Part shown: in pieces, positions 19,700-27,494 of the stretch | Layout of the letters: each line of letters opens with the position of its first letter | Position numbering within the stretch: the stretch's first letter is position 1 | Assembly: GCA_016756855.1 (NCBI GenBank) | Contig: JAESPD010000004.1 | Coordinates: 1-64,000 of the forward strand | Source: a gamma proteobacterium endosymbiont of Lamellibrachia anaximandri | GTDB lineage: Bacteria > Pseudomonadota > Gammaproteobacteria > Chromatiales > Chromatiaceae | Direction: 5' to 3' | DNA length: 64,000 nt | The notes under the pieces: generated by a model | What the model was told of the DNA's origin: nothing | Databases searched by the model: none | What the model saw: only the letters and a program-made list of their open reading frames with translations | Position numbers and translations under genes: made by a program

Positions 19700-21886
19700 A
19701 TGACTAACCGGCTTAATCAAACCGGCCCCCGGCTGGATGCTGATCAGGAAAAACCCCGTTTTCTGATCAGTGATCTCTGCGTCTATCTGGAAAGTTATCT
19801 CGACTCTGATCAGGTGCGCGAAGTCTATCGCGCCTATCTGTTCGGTGCTGAAGCCCACTCAGGCCAGCACCGTAAAACCGGTGAGCCCTATATCTATCAC
19901 CCGGTTGCCGTCGCGCGCATACTCGCTGAGATGCGTATGGATCACAACTGCCTGATGGCGGCGATTCTGCATGATGTCATTGAGGATACCCCCACCGCCA
20001 AAGAACAGTTAGCCGGTACCTTCGGTGTGGAGATCGCCGAACTGGTGGACGGTGTCAGCAAGCTATCCAAGATCGATTTTCAATCCCAGGCCGAGGCTCA
20101 GGCCGCCAGTCTGCGTAAGATGCTGCTGGCGATGACCAAGGATATCCGGGTCATCATGATAAAACTCGCGGACCGTCTGCATAATATGCGTACCCTGGGG
20201 GTGATGCGTCCGGAGAAGGCGCGCCGAATCGCGCGTGAAACTCTGGATATCTACGCGCCAATCGCCAACCGTTTGGGTATCAACAGCGTCCGTCTGGAGC
20301 TTGAAGAGTTGGGTTTTGCCGCGTACTGGCCGATGCGCTACAGGGCGCTTAGGCAGGCGGTGAACGAATCGCGCGGGCAGCATAAAGAGTTGGTCGCGAA
20401 TGTGGAGACTGCGCTGCTCAATCGTCTTGAGCAGGAAGGGATGGATGGACATGTCCACGGGCGGCAAAAACATCTCTACAGCATCTATCGCAAGATGCAG
20501 GAGAAAAACATCACCTTCTCCGATGTGGTGGATGTCTTCGCTTTCCGCATCATCGTCGACCGGCTCGACACCTGCTATCGTGTCCTTGGCGCGATACACA
20601 ATCTCTACAAACCGATGCCGGGCCGATTCAAGGATTATATTGCCATCCCCAAGGCCAACGGCTACCAGTCGTTGCACACGGTATTGTTCGGGCCGCAGGG
20701 CATTCCCATCGAGATACAGATCCGTACCGAAGAGATGGACCGGCTTGCTGAGTCGGGTATTGCGGCCCACTGGATGTATAAGTCAGGGGATTCCGGCAGC
20801 ATTGCGATGAGTACCCGTGCCTCTGACTGGCTGCAGAATCTGCTTGAGATGCAGCAGGGTGTTGGTGATTCGGTGGAGTTTCTCGAACACGTCAAGGTCG
20901 ATCTATTTCCGGACGAAGTCTACGTTTTTACCCCTCGTGGCCGCATTATGGTTTTGCCGAAAGGGGCTACGGTGGTCGACTTTGCCTATACGGTTCATAC
21001 GGATGTAGGTAATACCTGCGTAGCTGCGCGGGTCGACCGGCGTCTGGTTCCGCTGCGTACCCGGCTGCGCAATGGTCAGACTGTCGAGATCATCAATGCC
21101 GAGAATGCCACCCCGAGTCCCGCCTGGCTCAACTATGTGGTGACAGGCAAAGCCAGGGCCAATATTCGGGCATTTCTGAAGAATCTTCAGGGCCAGGTTG
21201 CGGTTGATCTGGGTCGGCGACTGCTTGAAAGAGAGCTTAATAGATTCCAGACTAGCCTGGACGCGCTGGGCGAAGAGAAGATACAGCAGGTGCTGGAAGA
21301 GTACCGACTGGAGAGTCAGGATGATCTGTTGGCGGAGATCGCCCTGGGAAACCGTATGCCGTTGCTGATAGCAAGACGTCTGGCAGGGGAGGATTTGGCA
21401 ACGTCGGTGGAAACGGCGGATACTTCGGGCGCGGAATCGGCTGGGGGACTCTCCATCAAGGGCACCGAAGGCATGGTGGTAAGCTTTGCCAATTGTTGTC
21501 GGCCGATCCCCGGCGACCCAGTGATGGGGATGTTCAATCCGGGCAAGGGTATTGTTATCCACAGGCATGGGTGTCGAAACCTGGGTGAATTCAACAAACA
21601 GGGCCACAACTGGATCGAGGCAGAGTGGGAGTCGGATATCGAAGCGGAGTTTGCCACGGAGATCCGAGTCGAGGCGGGCAATCGCCGGGGTGTGCTGGGT
21701 ACGGTGGCTGCGACGATTTCAGAACAGGGATCCAATATCGAAAATGTGACTTCCCAGGATCGGGATGGCCTCTTCTCCACGATGGTATTCGTCATTACAG
21801 TGAAAGACCGGGTGCATCTGGCCAAAATCATGCGCAGTCTGCGGAGTATTCCCTCTGTATTGAAGATATCGAGACAAAGTATTTAG
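19700..21886 (+). CDS. spoT: Bifunctional (p)ppGpp synthetase/hydrolase SpoT
   Basis: 728 residues. An N-terminal HD hydrolase domain has AAILHDVIEDTP (about 88-99). The synthetase domain (about 245-365) has RFKDYIAIPKANGYQSLHT and EIQIRTEEMDRLAESGIAAH. A TGS domain (about 395-455) and a C-terminal ACT domain (about 650-728) follow. The intact HD motif argues for hydrolase activity, so this is SpoT rather than a synthetase-only RelA. It makes and degrades the stringent-response alarmone. The start ATG at 19700 has GGAG upstream. rpoZ precedes it; the usual downstream trmH-recG is interrupted here by ridA, TRAP transporter and other genes. Confidence 0.95.
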   Translation: MTNRLNQTGPRLDADQEKPRFLISDLCVYLESYLDSDQVREVYRAYLFGAEAHSGQHRKTGEPYIYHPVAVARILAEMRMDHNCLMAAILHDVIEDTPTAKEQLAGTFGVEIAELVDGVSKLSKIDFQSQAEAQAASLRKMLLAMTKDIRVIMIKLADRLHNMRTLGVMRPEKARRIARETLDIYAPIANRLGINSVRLELEELGFAAYWPMRYRALRQAVNESRGQHKELVANVETALLNRLEQEGMDGHVHGRQKHLYSIYRKMQEKNITFSDVVDVFAFRIIVDRLDTCYRVLGAIHNLYKPMPGRFKDYIAIPKANGYQSLHTVLFGPQGIPIEIQIRTEEMDRLAESGIAAHWMYKSGDSGSIAMSTRASDWLQNLLEMQQGVGDSVEFLEHVKVDLFPDEVYVFTPRGRIMVLPKGATVVDFAYTVHTDVGNTCVAARVDRRLVPLRTRLRNGQTVEIINAENATPSPAWLNYVVTGKARANIRAFLKNLQGQVAVDLGRRLLERELNRFQTSLDALGEEKIQQVLEEYRLESQDDLLAEIALGNRMPLLIARRLAGEDLATSVETADTSGAESAGGLSIKGTEGMVVSFANCCRPIPGDPVMGMFNPGKGIVIHRHGCRNLGEFNKQGHNWIEAEWESDIEAEFATEIRVEAGNRRGVLGTVAATISEQGSNIENVTSQDRDGLFSTMVFVITVKDRVHLAKIMRSLRSIPSVLKISRQSI

Positions 21887-21927
21887 GTAATTATCCAGCA
21901 CAATACAACGTAGCCCAAAAAATCGCT

Positions 21928-21999
21928 GTCGGGTTACGATGCGTGCAAAGCCAAGTGATACAAGCCAAGCGTGACGTATGCGTACCTAACCCGACCTAC
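21928..21999. repeat. REP-like inverted repeat, GTCGGGTTACG family
   Basis: GTCGGGTTACGATGCG (21928-21943) faces TAACCCGACCTAC (21987-21999). The same two words occur at 29609-29761, there in three positions. It lies between spoT and ridA and may act as a transcript end or stabiliser. Confidence 0.55.
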
Positions 22000-22052
22000 A
22001 GCTGAATTGTTATATATTTTAACCTTATCCAAACTTGTCAGGAGTTGTTCCA

Positions 22053-22433
22053 ATGAGTCGAGAGATTATTCGCACCGATCAGGCACCCCAAGCTATCGGA
22101 ACCTATTCACAGGCAGTGAAGTGCGGCACTACAGTCTACCTCTCTGGACAGATTCCGCTGGTGCCTGAAACCATGGAGATGGTGGGTGGGGATGTCGAAA
22201 TGCAAATCCGCCGGGTATTCGATAATCTGCAGGCGGTGGCGCGTGCCGCAGGCGGTACGCTTGCCGACGTGGCGAAATTGAATGTTTTTCTCACGGACCT
22301 CAGCCATTTTCCCGTGGTGAATCAGGTGATGGCAGAATATTTCAGTGAACCCTATCCAGCGCGTGCAGCCATCGGTGTTGCCGCCTTGCCGAAGGATGCG
22401 GCTGTGGAGATGGACGCAGTGATGGAGTTGTAA
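22053..22433 (+). CDS. ridA: RidA family enamine/imine deaminase
   Basis: 126 residues, typical RidA length. It begins [20 protein letters not shown] and has the family features [32 protein letters not shown], and the active-site Arg segment [16 protein letters not shown] followed by VEMDAVMEL. It hydrolyses reactive 2-aminoacrylate-type intermediates released by PLP enzymes. The ATG at 22053 has CAGGAG 8-13 bases upstream; an in-frame extension from 22035 lacks one. It commonly lies just after spoT in gammaproteobacteria, as here. Confidence 0.93.
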   Translation: MSREIIRTDQAPQAIGTYSQAVKCGTTVYLSGQIPLVPETMEMVGGDVEMQIRRVFDNLQAVARAAGGTLADVAKLNVFLTDLSHFPVVNQVMAEYFSEPYPARAAIGVAALPKDAAVEMDAVMEL

Positions 22434-22454
22434 TGTTCAGCAGGGATGCCACTT

Positions 22455-22547
22455 CGGCTACGCTTGAACCGGCCTGCAGTGGTAACTTAGCGAAGCGGAA
22501 TTCCAAAAGACAAGGTGTAGGCCTGATCAAGCGTAGCGGGTCGGGCA
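22455..22547. repeat. REP-type palindromic repeat pair
   Basis: A reverse-oriented arm CGGCTACGCTTGAACCGGCC (from 22456) and a forward arm beginning TGTAGGCCTGATCAAGCG (22516-22547) are inverted copies of one unit. The forward arm matches the reverse complement of 26974-27005 at 30 of 32 bases. It fills the gap between ridA and the TRAP binding-protein gene. Confidence 0.65.
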
Positions 22548-22598
22548 GTGGTCGTAAGAAAAAACAATAACCAGTCAATTGCACAGGAGATTACACTA

Positions 22599-23567
22599 AT
22601 GAAGAATCGTCGGTTACTCATAAAAAGCGGCATTGCCGCTTTGGTTATCTCACTGGGGCTGTCCACACCAGTGAGCGCAGCGAAACGTTATGTGTTCAGC
22701 GGGGGGCCTGCAGGCGGCACTTTTCAGGTGGTTGCCAATGCGGTTCAGGTTTACGATCCGGTGAAGGACAACAAGGCCTACAAGGTAAAGGCCCAGTCCT
22801 CAGCAGGTTCAGTGGAGAACCTGCGCAAGGTGAATAAAGGGCGGGCGCACTTCGGCGTGGTCTATTCAGGACATGTCTACCTTGGTCGTGAAGGCCGGCT
22901 GAAGAATGACAATAAAAAGTATGAAGATGTTCTGGCACTCTCCTATCTCTATGGTGCCCCTGCCCAGTTGGTGGTGCGCAAGGGCTCCGGCATCAAAAGT
23001 GTCAAGGACCTTATAGGCAAGAAGGTGGGCGTGGGGAATGCGGGTTCAGGGGCCTTCGCCAACTGCGAACTCTTTTTCAGCCACATGGGGGTGTGGGATA
23101 AGGTTGAGCGAAATGCCATGGGTTACAATGATGCTGCTTCGGCGTTTGGCAATAATCAGCTGGACGCCTTCTGGCTCTTTACCGCTTTTCCCAGTGGTGC
23201 GGTGATCATGGCGGCGCAGACCAATGATATCGATCTTATTGATCTCAGAGCCGATGCGAATTCGAGCGGTTTCTTCAAGCGTTATCCCTACTTTTCTGAA
23301 CTCTCGGTACCTGCGGGTACCTACAAAGGAGTGGATTACGAGACACCCTCCTTTCAGGGTTCAGCGCTTTGGGTGGCTAATGCCAAAGTGCCCGATGACG
23401 TGGTGTACGATATGTTGTCAAAGGTCTATGCCGATGATGGTTTGGCTCACATGCGTGGTCAGAAGAAAACCTTCAAGGAGATGAGTATCGAGACCGGCGT
23501 CAAGGGTGTCGTCACACCGATGCATCCGGGGGCAGTAAAATTCTGGAAAGAGAAGGGCATGCTGTGA
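22599..23567 (+). CDS. TAXI-family TRAP transporter solute-binding protein
   Basis: 322 residues with a signal peptide (basic MKNRRLLIKSG, hydrophobic core, cleavage about after SAAK). The mature start YVFSGGPAGGTFQVVANAV is typical of TAXI (TRAP-associated extracytoplasmic immunogenic) proteins, as are SSAGSVENLRKV and VGVGNAGSGAF. It captures a substrate, often a carboxylate or amino acid, and passes it to the fused permease downstream. The ATG at 22599 has AGGAGA 8 bases upstream. A 15-base-pair hairpin separates it from the permease gene, consistent with the binding protein being made in excess. Confidence 0.9.
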   Translation: MKNRRLLIKSGIAALVISLGLSTPVSAAKRYVFSGGPAGGTFQVVANAVQVYDPVKDNKAYKVKAQSSAGSVENLRKVNKGRAHFGVVYSGHVYLGREGRLKNDNKKYEDVLALSYLYGAPAQLVVRKGSGIKSVKDLIGKKVGVGNAGSGAFANCELFFSHMGVWDKVERNAMGYNDAASAFGNNQLDAFWLFTAFPSGAVIMAAQTNDIDLIDLRADANSSGFFKRYPYFSELSVPAGTYKGVDYETPSFQGSALWVANAKVPDDVVYDMLSKVYADDGLAHMRGQKKTFKEMSIETGVKGVVTPMHPGAVKFWKEKGML

Positions 23568-23580
23568 GCATTGTGTGGTT

Positions 23581-23614
23581 GAAGCTGACGGGTTCAAATG
23601 AACCCGTCAGCTTC
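23581..23614 (+). promoter_or_regulatory. Perfect 15-bp intercistronic hairpin in the TRAP operon
   Basis: GAAGCTGACGGGTTC (23581-23595), loop AAAT, and its exact complement (23600-23614). No T-run follows, so it is more likely an mRNA stabiliser or partial attenuator than a full terminator. It lies between the binding protein and the permease. Confidence 0.75.
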
Positions 23615-23633
23615 ACTATGAAGGCGTAGCGAT

Positions 23634-25355
23634 ATGTTCGAAAAACTGCACAAGGTTGAGCAATGGCTGTTCGATATCCTGGCGGTTTTTCTGGTGCTTT
23701 TCTACTCCTACTCTGCGGTGCTGGAGCCGGTGGCCACTCAGTATCACCGTGGTATCTATATCATTATCACCTACGTCCTGGTGTTTCTGCTCTATCAATC
23801 AAAAAGCCGGACCGGCAGGGGTATCGACTATCTTTTGATCCTGCTGTCCATTGCCACTATCGGCTACTGGATGTTCAACTTTGAAGTAATCAATTATCGT
23901 GCTGGCGCTGAGACGGAGGTCGACAAGTGGATCGCGATGGTCGGCGTGCTGCTGGGGGTTGAGTTGGCGCGCAGGGTGGTGGGCAATATCTTCGTCATCA
24001 TCGGCAGCATCATGCTGTTGTACGGCGTCTACGGCGACTATATGCCGGACCTCATCTCCCATGCCGGAGATACCTTTCCCGATCTCTGTACCAGTATCTT
24101 CTATAAGAGCGATGGTGTTTTCGGCATTATGGCCAACGTTCTGGCCACCTATATCCTGCTGTTCGTGGTGTTCGGCGCCTTTCTGGAGAAGAGTGGCGCG
24201 CAGCGTTTCTTCATTGATTTCCCCCTGGCTGCAGTGGGTCATAAACTGGGTGGGCCCGCCAAGGTGTCGGTCATTGCCAGCGGTCTGTTCGGATCCATCT
24301 CCGGCAGCGCCATCGCCAACACGGTATCCACCGGTTCCTTCACTATCCCGATGATGAAGAAGGCGGGTTTCAAGCCCCATGTGGCGGGGGCGATAGAGCC
24401 GGCTGCCTCCATCGGTGGAATGTTCATGCCGCCCATCATGGGTGCGGGTGGTTTTATCATGGCCGAGATGACAGGCCTGCCCTATTCGCAGATCATGCTG
24501 GTGGCCCTGTTTCCCGCCATGATGTATTTCTTCAGTGTCTTTGTCATGGTTCACTATGAAGCGAAGAAGTACAACATCGTGGGTGAAAGATCCGCCGAGA
24601 GCGCGATGGAGATTTTCAAGAAGGAGTGGTTCTATATACTGCCTCTGGCGGTGATCACTGTCCTGATGTTGATGGGGTATTCGCCGGGTTATGCAGCGAT
24701 TCTCGGTATCGTTACCTCTATAGCCATCAGCTGGTTCAGGAAGGGGACCCGCATCGGGCCAAAGGGTTTTGTGACGGCGGCGCGAGCCGGAGCGGAGAAC
24801 AGTCTCAAGATCGGCGCCACGGTGGGTGTAATCGGCATTATCATTGGTGTGCTGACCTACAGTGGATTGGTGCTTACCTTTGCCGATATAGTCATCGAGC
24901 TGGCGGATGGAAAACTGTTTCTCACCATCCTGCTGATTGCCCTGGCATCGCTGGTGTTGGGAATGGGTGTGCCGGTGACGGCGGCCTACTTGATTACTGC
25001 GGTGGTGGCGGTGCCTGCGTTGACGCATTTGGGGGTGAATGAGCTTGCAGCCCATATGATCGTCTACTGGCTTTCTCAGGACTCCAACATCACACCGCCG
25101 GTCTGCATCGCCGCGTTCGCCGGCGCCACTATCGCCAAGGCCAACATGTGGAAGACAGCATTCACCGCATTCAGGTTCGCCAAGTTTCTCTACCTGGCGC
25201 CTTTTCTGTTTGGTTACGTGCCGGCATTTTCTCTGGATGGCAGCGCCATGGATGTCGTCCTCGTCTTTATGCTTATCATTGTCGGCACCTTCGCGTATGC
25301 CTGGTTTCTGAGTGGAATCTGGCTGCAGTACTTCAGAAAAGCCGAAGATCAATAA
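23634..25355 (+). CDS. TRAP transporter fused permease (DctQ-DctM type)
   Basis: 573 residues with some 14-16 predicted membrane helices, combining the small and large TRAP membrane subunits, as usual with TAXI binding proteins. Family segments include SGLFGSISGSAIANTVSTGS, EPAASIGGMFMPPIMGAGGF and LGMGVPVTAAYLI. It imports the substrate delivered by the TAXI protein using a sodium or proton gradient. It follows the binding-protein gene after a strong hairpin. Confidence 0.92.
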   Translation: MFEKLHKVEQWLFDILAVFLVLFYSYSAVLEPVATQYHRGIYIIITYVLVFLLYQSKSRTGRGIDYLLILLSIATIGYWMFNFEVINYRAGAETEVDKWIAMVGVLLGVELARRVVGNIFVIIGSIMLLYGVYGDYMPDLISHAGDTFPDLCTSIFYKSDGVFGIMANVLATYILLFVVFGAFLEKSGAQRFFIDFPLAAVGHKLGGPAKVSVIASGLFGSISGSAIANTVSTGSFTIPMMKKAGFKPHVAGAIEPAASIGGMFMPPIMGAGGFIMAEMTGLPYSQIMLVALFPAMMYFFSVFVMVHYEAKKYNIVGERSAESAMEIFKKEWFYILPLAVITVLMLMGYSPGYAAILGIVTSIAISWFRKGTRIGPKGFVTAARAGAENSLKIGATVGVIGIIIGVLTYSGLVLTFADIVIELADGKLFLTILLIALASLVLGMGVPVTAAYLITAVVAVPALTHLGVNELAAHMIVYWLSQDSNITPPVCIAAFAGATIAKANMWKTAFTAFRFAKFLYLAPFLFGYVPAFSLDGSAMDVVLVFMLIIVGTFAYAWFLSGIWLQYFRKAEDQ

Positions 25356-25422
25356 GTCGCCTGAATTAAGATGTAAATCGGCTATCATTGGGCAACCAGG
25401 TCAAATAACAGATAGATTTAGA

Positions 25423-26142
25423 GTGGATAGAGACTTACAGCAACTTATCGAAGTCAATGCCAAGGGACGGGTGTTCGTCACCTGTAGTTCCCGTGGGATT
25501 ACCGATCTGTCGGTAATCCAGTACTACGGTGATGTGATCAGACAGGCGATAGAGGCGGGCGTAAGTGGCGATGCCTCTCCATTGGCATTCAATAGACTGC
25601 TGGATGAACAGATCGCGTGGTTGGAAGCGGAACTGGACCGTGAGCGTGATGCTCGCGAAGAACAGGCGAATCATGTGAAAGTGGATGTCGAATCACCTCA
25701 AAAGAGAGAGAAGAAGGAGAGTGGTTACGTTCCTGAAGCTAAATCGATGCCCGAAAAACTCGCCGACCGTCGGGCAGGCATGGACTCTTTGCTGAAAAAT
25801 GAGTGTGTCTCGCTGAAACTGATCACGCCGGGGCAGGCCAAGAAGATGACCAGAAGGTTTCTCGGCAAGGATCCAAAGGTCGCCGAAGAGGAAGTGGTTG
25901 TGGAATTGCGCAACACGCTCTATTCACAGATACGCCAGTTCATTCGCAGTCACAAAGGAGGGCCCTGGTCATCCCATAACGCGCAGAGCGATCTGCGCAT
26001 GGATATTGCCTCGACCAAGAGTGTCAGCGCGGTGGTAACCTTGACCCAGCATATTTTCAATGAGCGGGATGAGTGGTTGCAGGATAATAAAGGCGGTCTG
26101 ACAGGGCGTTTTTTTGGTGGTCGTTTTTGGACCAAACGTTGA
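25423..26142 (+). CDS. Conserved-looking cytoplasmic protein of unknown function
   Basis: 239 residues from a GTG at 25423; the open frame extends upstream into the TRAP permease end but that part looks non-coding. The N-terminal 60 residues (RVFVTCSSRGITDLSVIQYY) could form a small alpha/beta unit. The middle (about 80-140) is highly charged and probably coiled coil (ELDRERDAREEQANH). The C-terminal 100 residues are mixed and end in FFGGRFWTKR. It has no signal peptide or membrane helix. It lies 67 bases after the TRAP permease and 33 bases before a flavin-type oxidase, same direction. I do not recognise the family. Confidence 0.65.
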   Translation: MDRDLQQLIEVNAKGRVFVTCSSRGITDLSVIQYYGDVIRQAIEAGVSGDASPLAFNRLLDEQIAWLEAELDRERDAREEQANHVKVDVESPQKREKKESGYVPEAKSMPEKLADRRAGMDSLLKNECVSLKLITPGQAKKMTRRFLGKDPKVAEEEVVVELRNTLYSQIRQFIRSHKGGPWSSHNAQSDLRMDIASTKSVSAVVTLTQHIFNERDEWLQDNKGGLTGRFFGGRFWTKR

Positions 26143-26175
26143 TTGCGAGACGCACTAAAATCAATCGGGAAAAAC

Positions 26176-26733
26176 ATGGGTAAACAATACGATTCGATCA
26201 ATGACAAGCTGGTGGACTTCATTATTCGGCAGCAGATTTATTTTGTCGCTACCGCAGCGGCGGATGGGCGTATTAATCTATCACCCAAGGGGATGGACAG
26301 TCTGCGTGTGGTCAGTCCGAATCAGGTGGTTTGGCTCAATCTGACCGGCAGTGGCAACGAAACAGCAGCCCACCTGCTGGAGAGTGACCGCATGACCCTG
26401 ATGTTCTGTGCCTTTGAGGCTGATCCGAAGATACTGCGGTTGTATGGTCATGCAGCGGTTCATCATGAGGGGAGTGCTGAGTGGGATGCCCATATCGGGC
26501 GATTTCCCAGTCTGCCGGGGGCGCGTCAGATCGTGGTGATGGACGTGGATCTGGCGCAGACCTCCTGCGGATTCGGGGTCCCTCTGTTCGAATATCAGGG
26601 TGACCGGGGTACTCTGAAGGAGTGGGCGAATAAAAAAGGTGAAGAGGGGATAAAAAAATATTGGAAGGAGCGCAACAGTGTCAGTCTGGATGGGAAGCCG
26701 ACGGGGATGGGGAAAGGAAAGGTTAAAGGGTGA
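26176..26733 (+). CDS. Pyridoxamine 5'-phosphate oxidase-like FMN-binding protein
   Basis: 185 residues. The N-terminal part has the split-barrel flavin-binding pattern: FVATAAADGRINLSPKGMDS, VVWLNLTGSGNETAAHLL, and MTLMFCAFEADPKILRLYG. Members bind FMN (or a related cofactor) and reduce small molecules, but this branch has no established substrate. The ATG at 26176 follows ten codons of an upstream extension that lack a better ribosome site. It is convergent with yjbQ across a repeat-rich gap. Confidence 0.8.
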   Translation: MGKQYDSINDKLVDFIIRQQIYFVATAAADGRINLSPKGMDSLRVVSPNQVVWLNLTGSGNETAAHLLESDRMTLMFCAFEADPKILRLYGHAAVHHEGSAEWDAHIGRFPSLPGARQIVVMDVDLAQTSCGFGVPLFEYQGDRGTLKEWANKKGEEGIKKYWKERNSVSLDGKPTGMGKGKVKG

Positions 26734-26914
26734 GCTATGATCGATGGTCCAGTGGACCTTCGCAGCATGGCGAACGACCGGACAGGAAGTCCGGGCCGGG
26801 GGTGAATCAGAATGACTTAAGTTGCGCCAAGGATGGCAGGGAAAGACTCTCTTAGAGGCAAAAGGTGACAGTGCCAATGGATAGGCCAAACTCCGTCATT
26901 GATGCCGCTGTGGC
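26734..26914. other. Non-coding, hairpin-rich intergenic DNA
   Basis: No gene is seen. It holds two good small hairpins: GGTCCA/TGGACC around one base (26746-26758) and CCGGAC/GTCCGG with a 5-base loop (26778-26794). They lie in a GC-rich stretch directly before the REP pair. It could be part of a larger dispersed repeat or a transcript 3' end. Confidence 0.4.
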
Positions 26915-27005
26915 TGTAGGCCGGTTCAAGCGCAGCGGAACCGGCAACCTAAATCGTTCTGCCAAAGCCCAGATGCCCGATCCGCTACGCTTGATCGGGC
27001 CTACA
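26915..27005. repeat. REP-type palindromic repeat pair, second copy
   Basis: A forward arm beginning TGTAGGCCGGTTCAAGCG (26915-26946) faces a reverse arm (26974-27005) whose complement matches 22516-22547 at 30 of 32 bases. The arms point the opposite way to those of the copy at 22455-22547. It sits between convergent genes. Confidence 0.65.
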
Positions 27006-27017
27006 TGGTGAAACCCG

Positions 27018-27434
27018 TTACTCTCCGTAGATCGTTACCGTGACCCGTCGCCGATGAGGATGGGTGCGATGCTCCCAAAGATAGATGCCCTGCCGGACGC
27101 CCAGTCCCGGTTGTCCACCGATAACCGGAAAGCTCATGTCCATGTTGGTCAGGATGGAGCGGATATGGGCAGGCATGTCGTCCGGTCCCTCCTGTGTATG
27201 ATCGAATATCCTGTCCCCATCCGGGACCAGACGGGACATGAAACGCTCCAGATCCTGGCGCACGGTTGGGTCGGCGTTTTCACAGAGGATCAAAGAGGCG
27301 CTGGTATGTTGGATGAATAACTGGCAAATGCCGGTTTTGATACTTGATTGCTGGACGATCTCTTGAACCTGACTGGATATGTCATAGGTGCCGCGCCCCC
27401 GAGTTTCAATCTGTATCGTCTCCTGTACCACCAT
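27018..27434 (-). CDS. yjbQ: YjbQ/UPF0047 family protein
   Basis: 138 residues, the same length as E. coli YjbQ. It has LFIQHTSASLILCENADP, HTQEGPDDMPAHIRSILT and the C-terminal LWEHRTHPHRRRVTVTIYGE that mark the family. Some members have weak thiamine-phosphate synthase activity; the cellular role is otherwise unclear. The start is taken at MVVQETIQIE (27434); the open frame continues 75 bases upstream towards recG. It is divergent from recG. Confidence 0.88.
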   Translation of the reverse strand: MVVQETIQIETRGRGTYDISSQVQEIVQQSSIKTGICQLFIQHTSASLILCENADPTVRQDLERFMSRLVPDGDRIFDHTQEGPDDMPAHIRSILTNMDMSFPVIGGQPGLGVRQGIYLWEHRTHPHRRRVTVTIYGE

Positions 27435-27494
27435 TTTTATTCCCCGCGCTATCTGGCATGCTATTGGTTGAAGTGTAACTGGAACGCCCTGCGA

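Noticed and set aside
23799..25388. 529-residue minus-strand open frame opposite the TRAP permease
   Set aside because: Composition is His/Gln/Arg-rich with no domain, as expected antisense to a membrane protein gene.
26734..26914. RNase P or another known structured RNA
   Set aside because: A GGAAGTCCGGGC-like word recalls RNase P RNA, but the other conserved parts and the length are missing.
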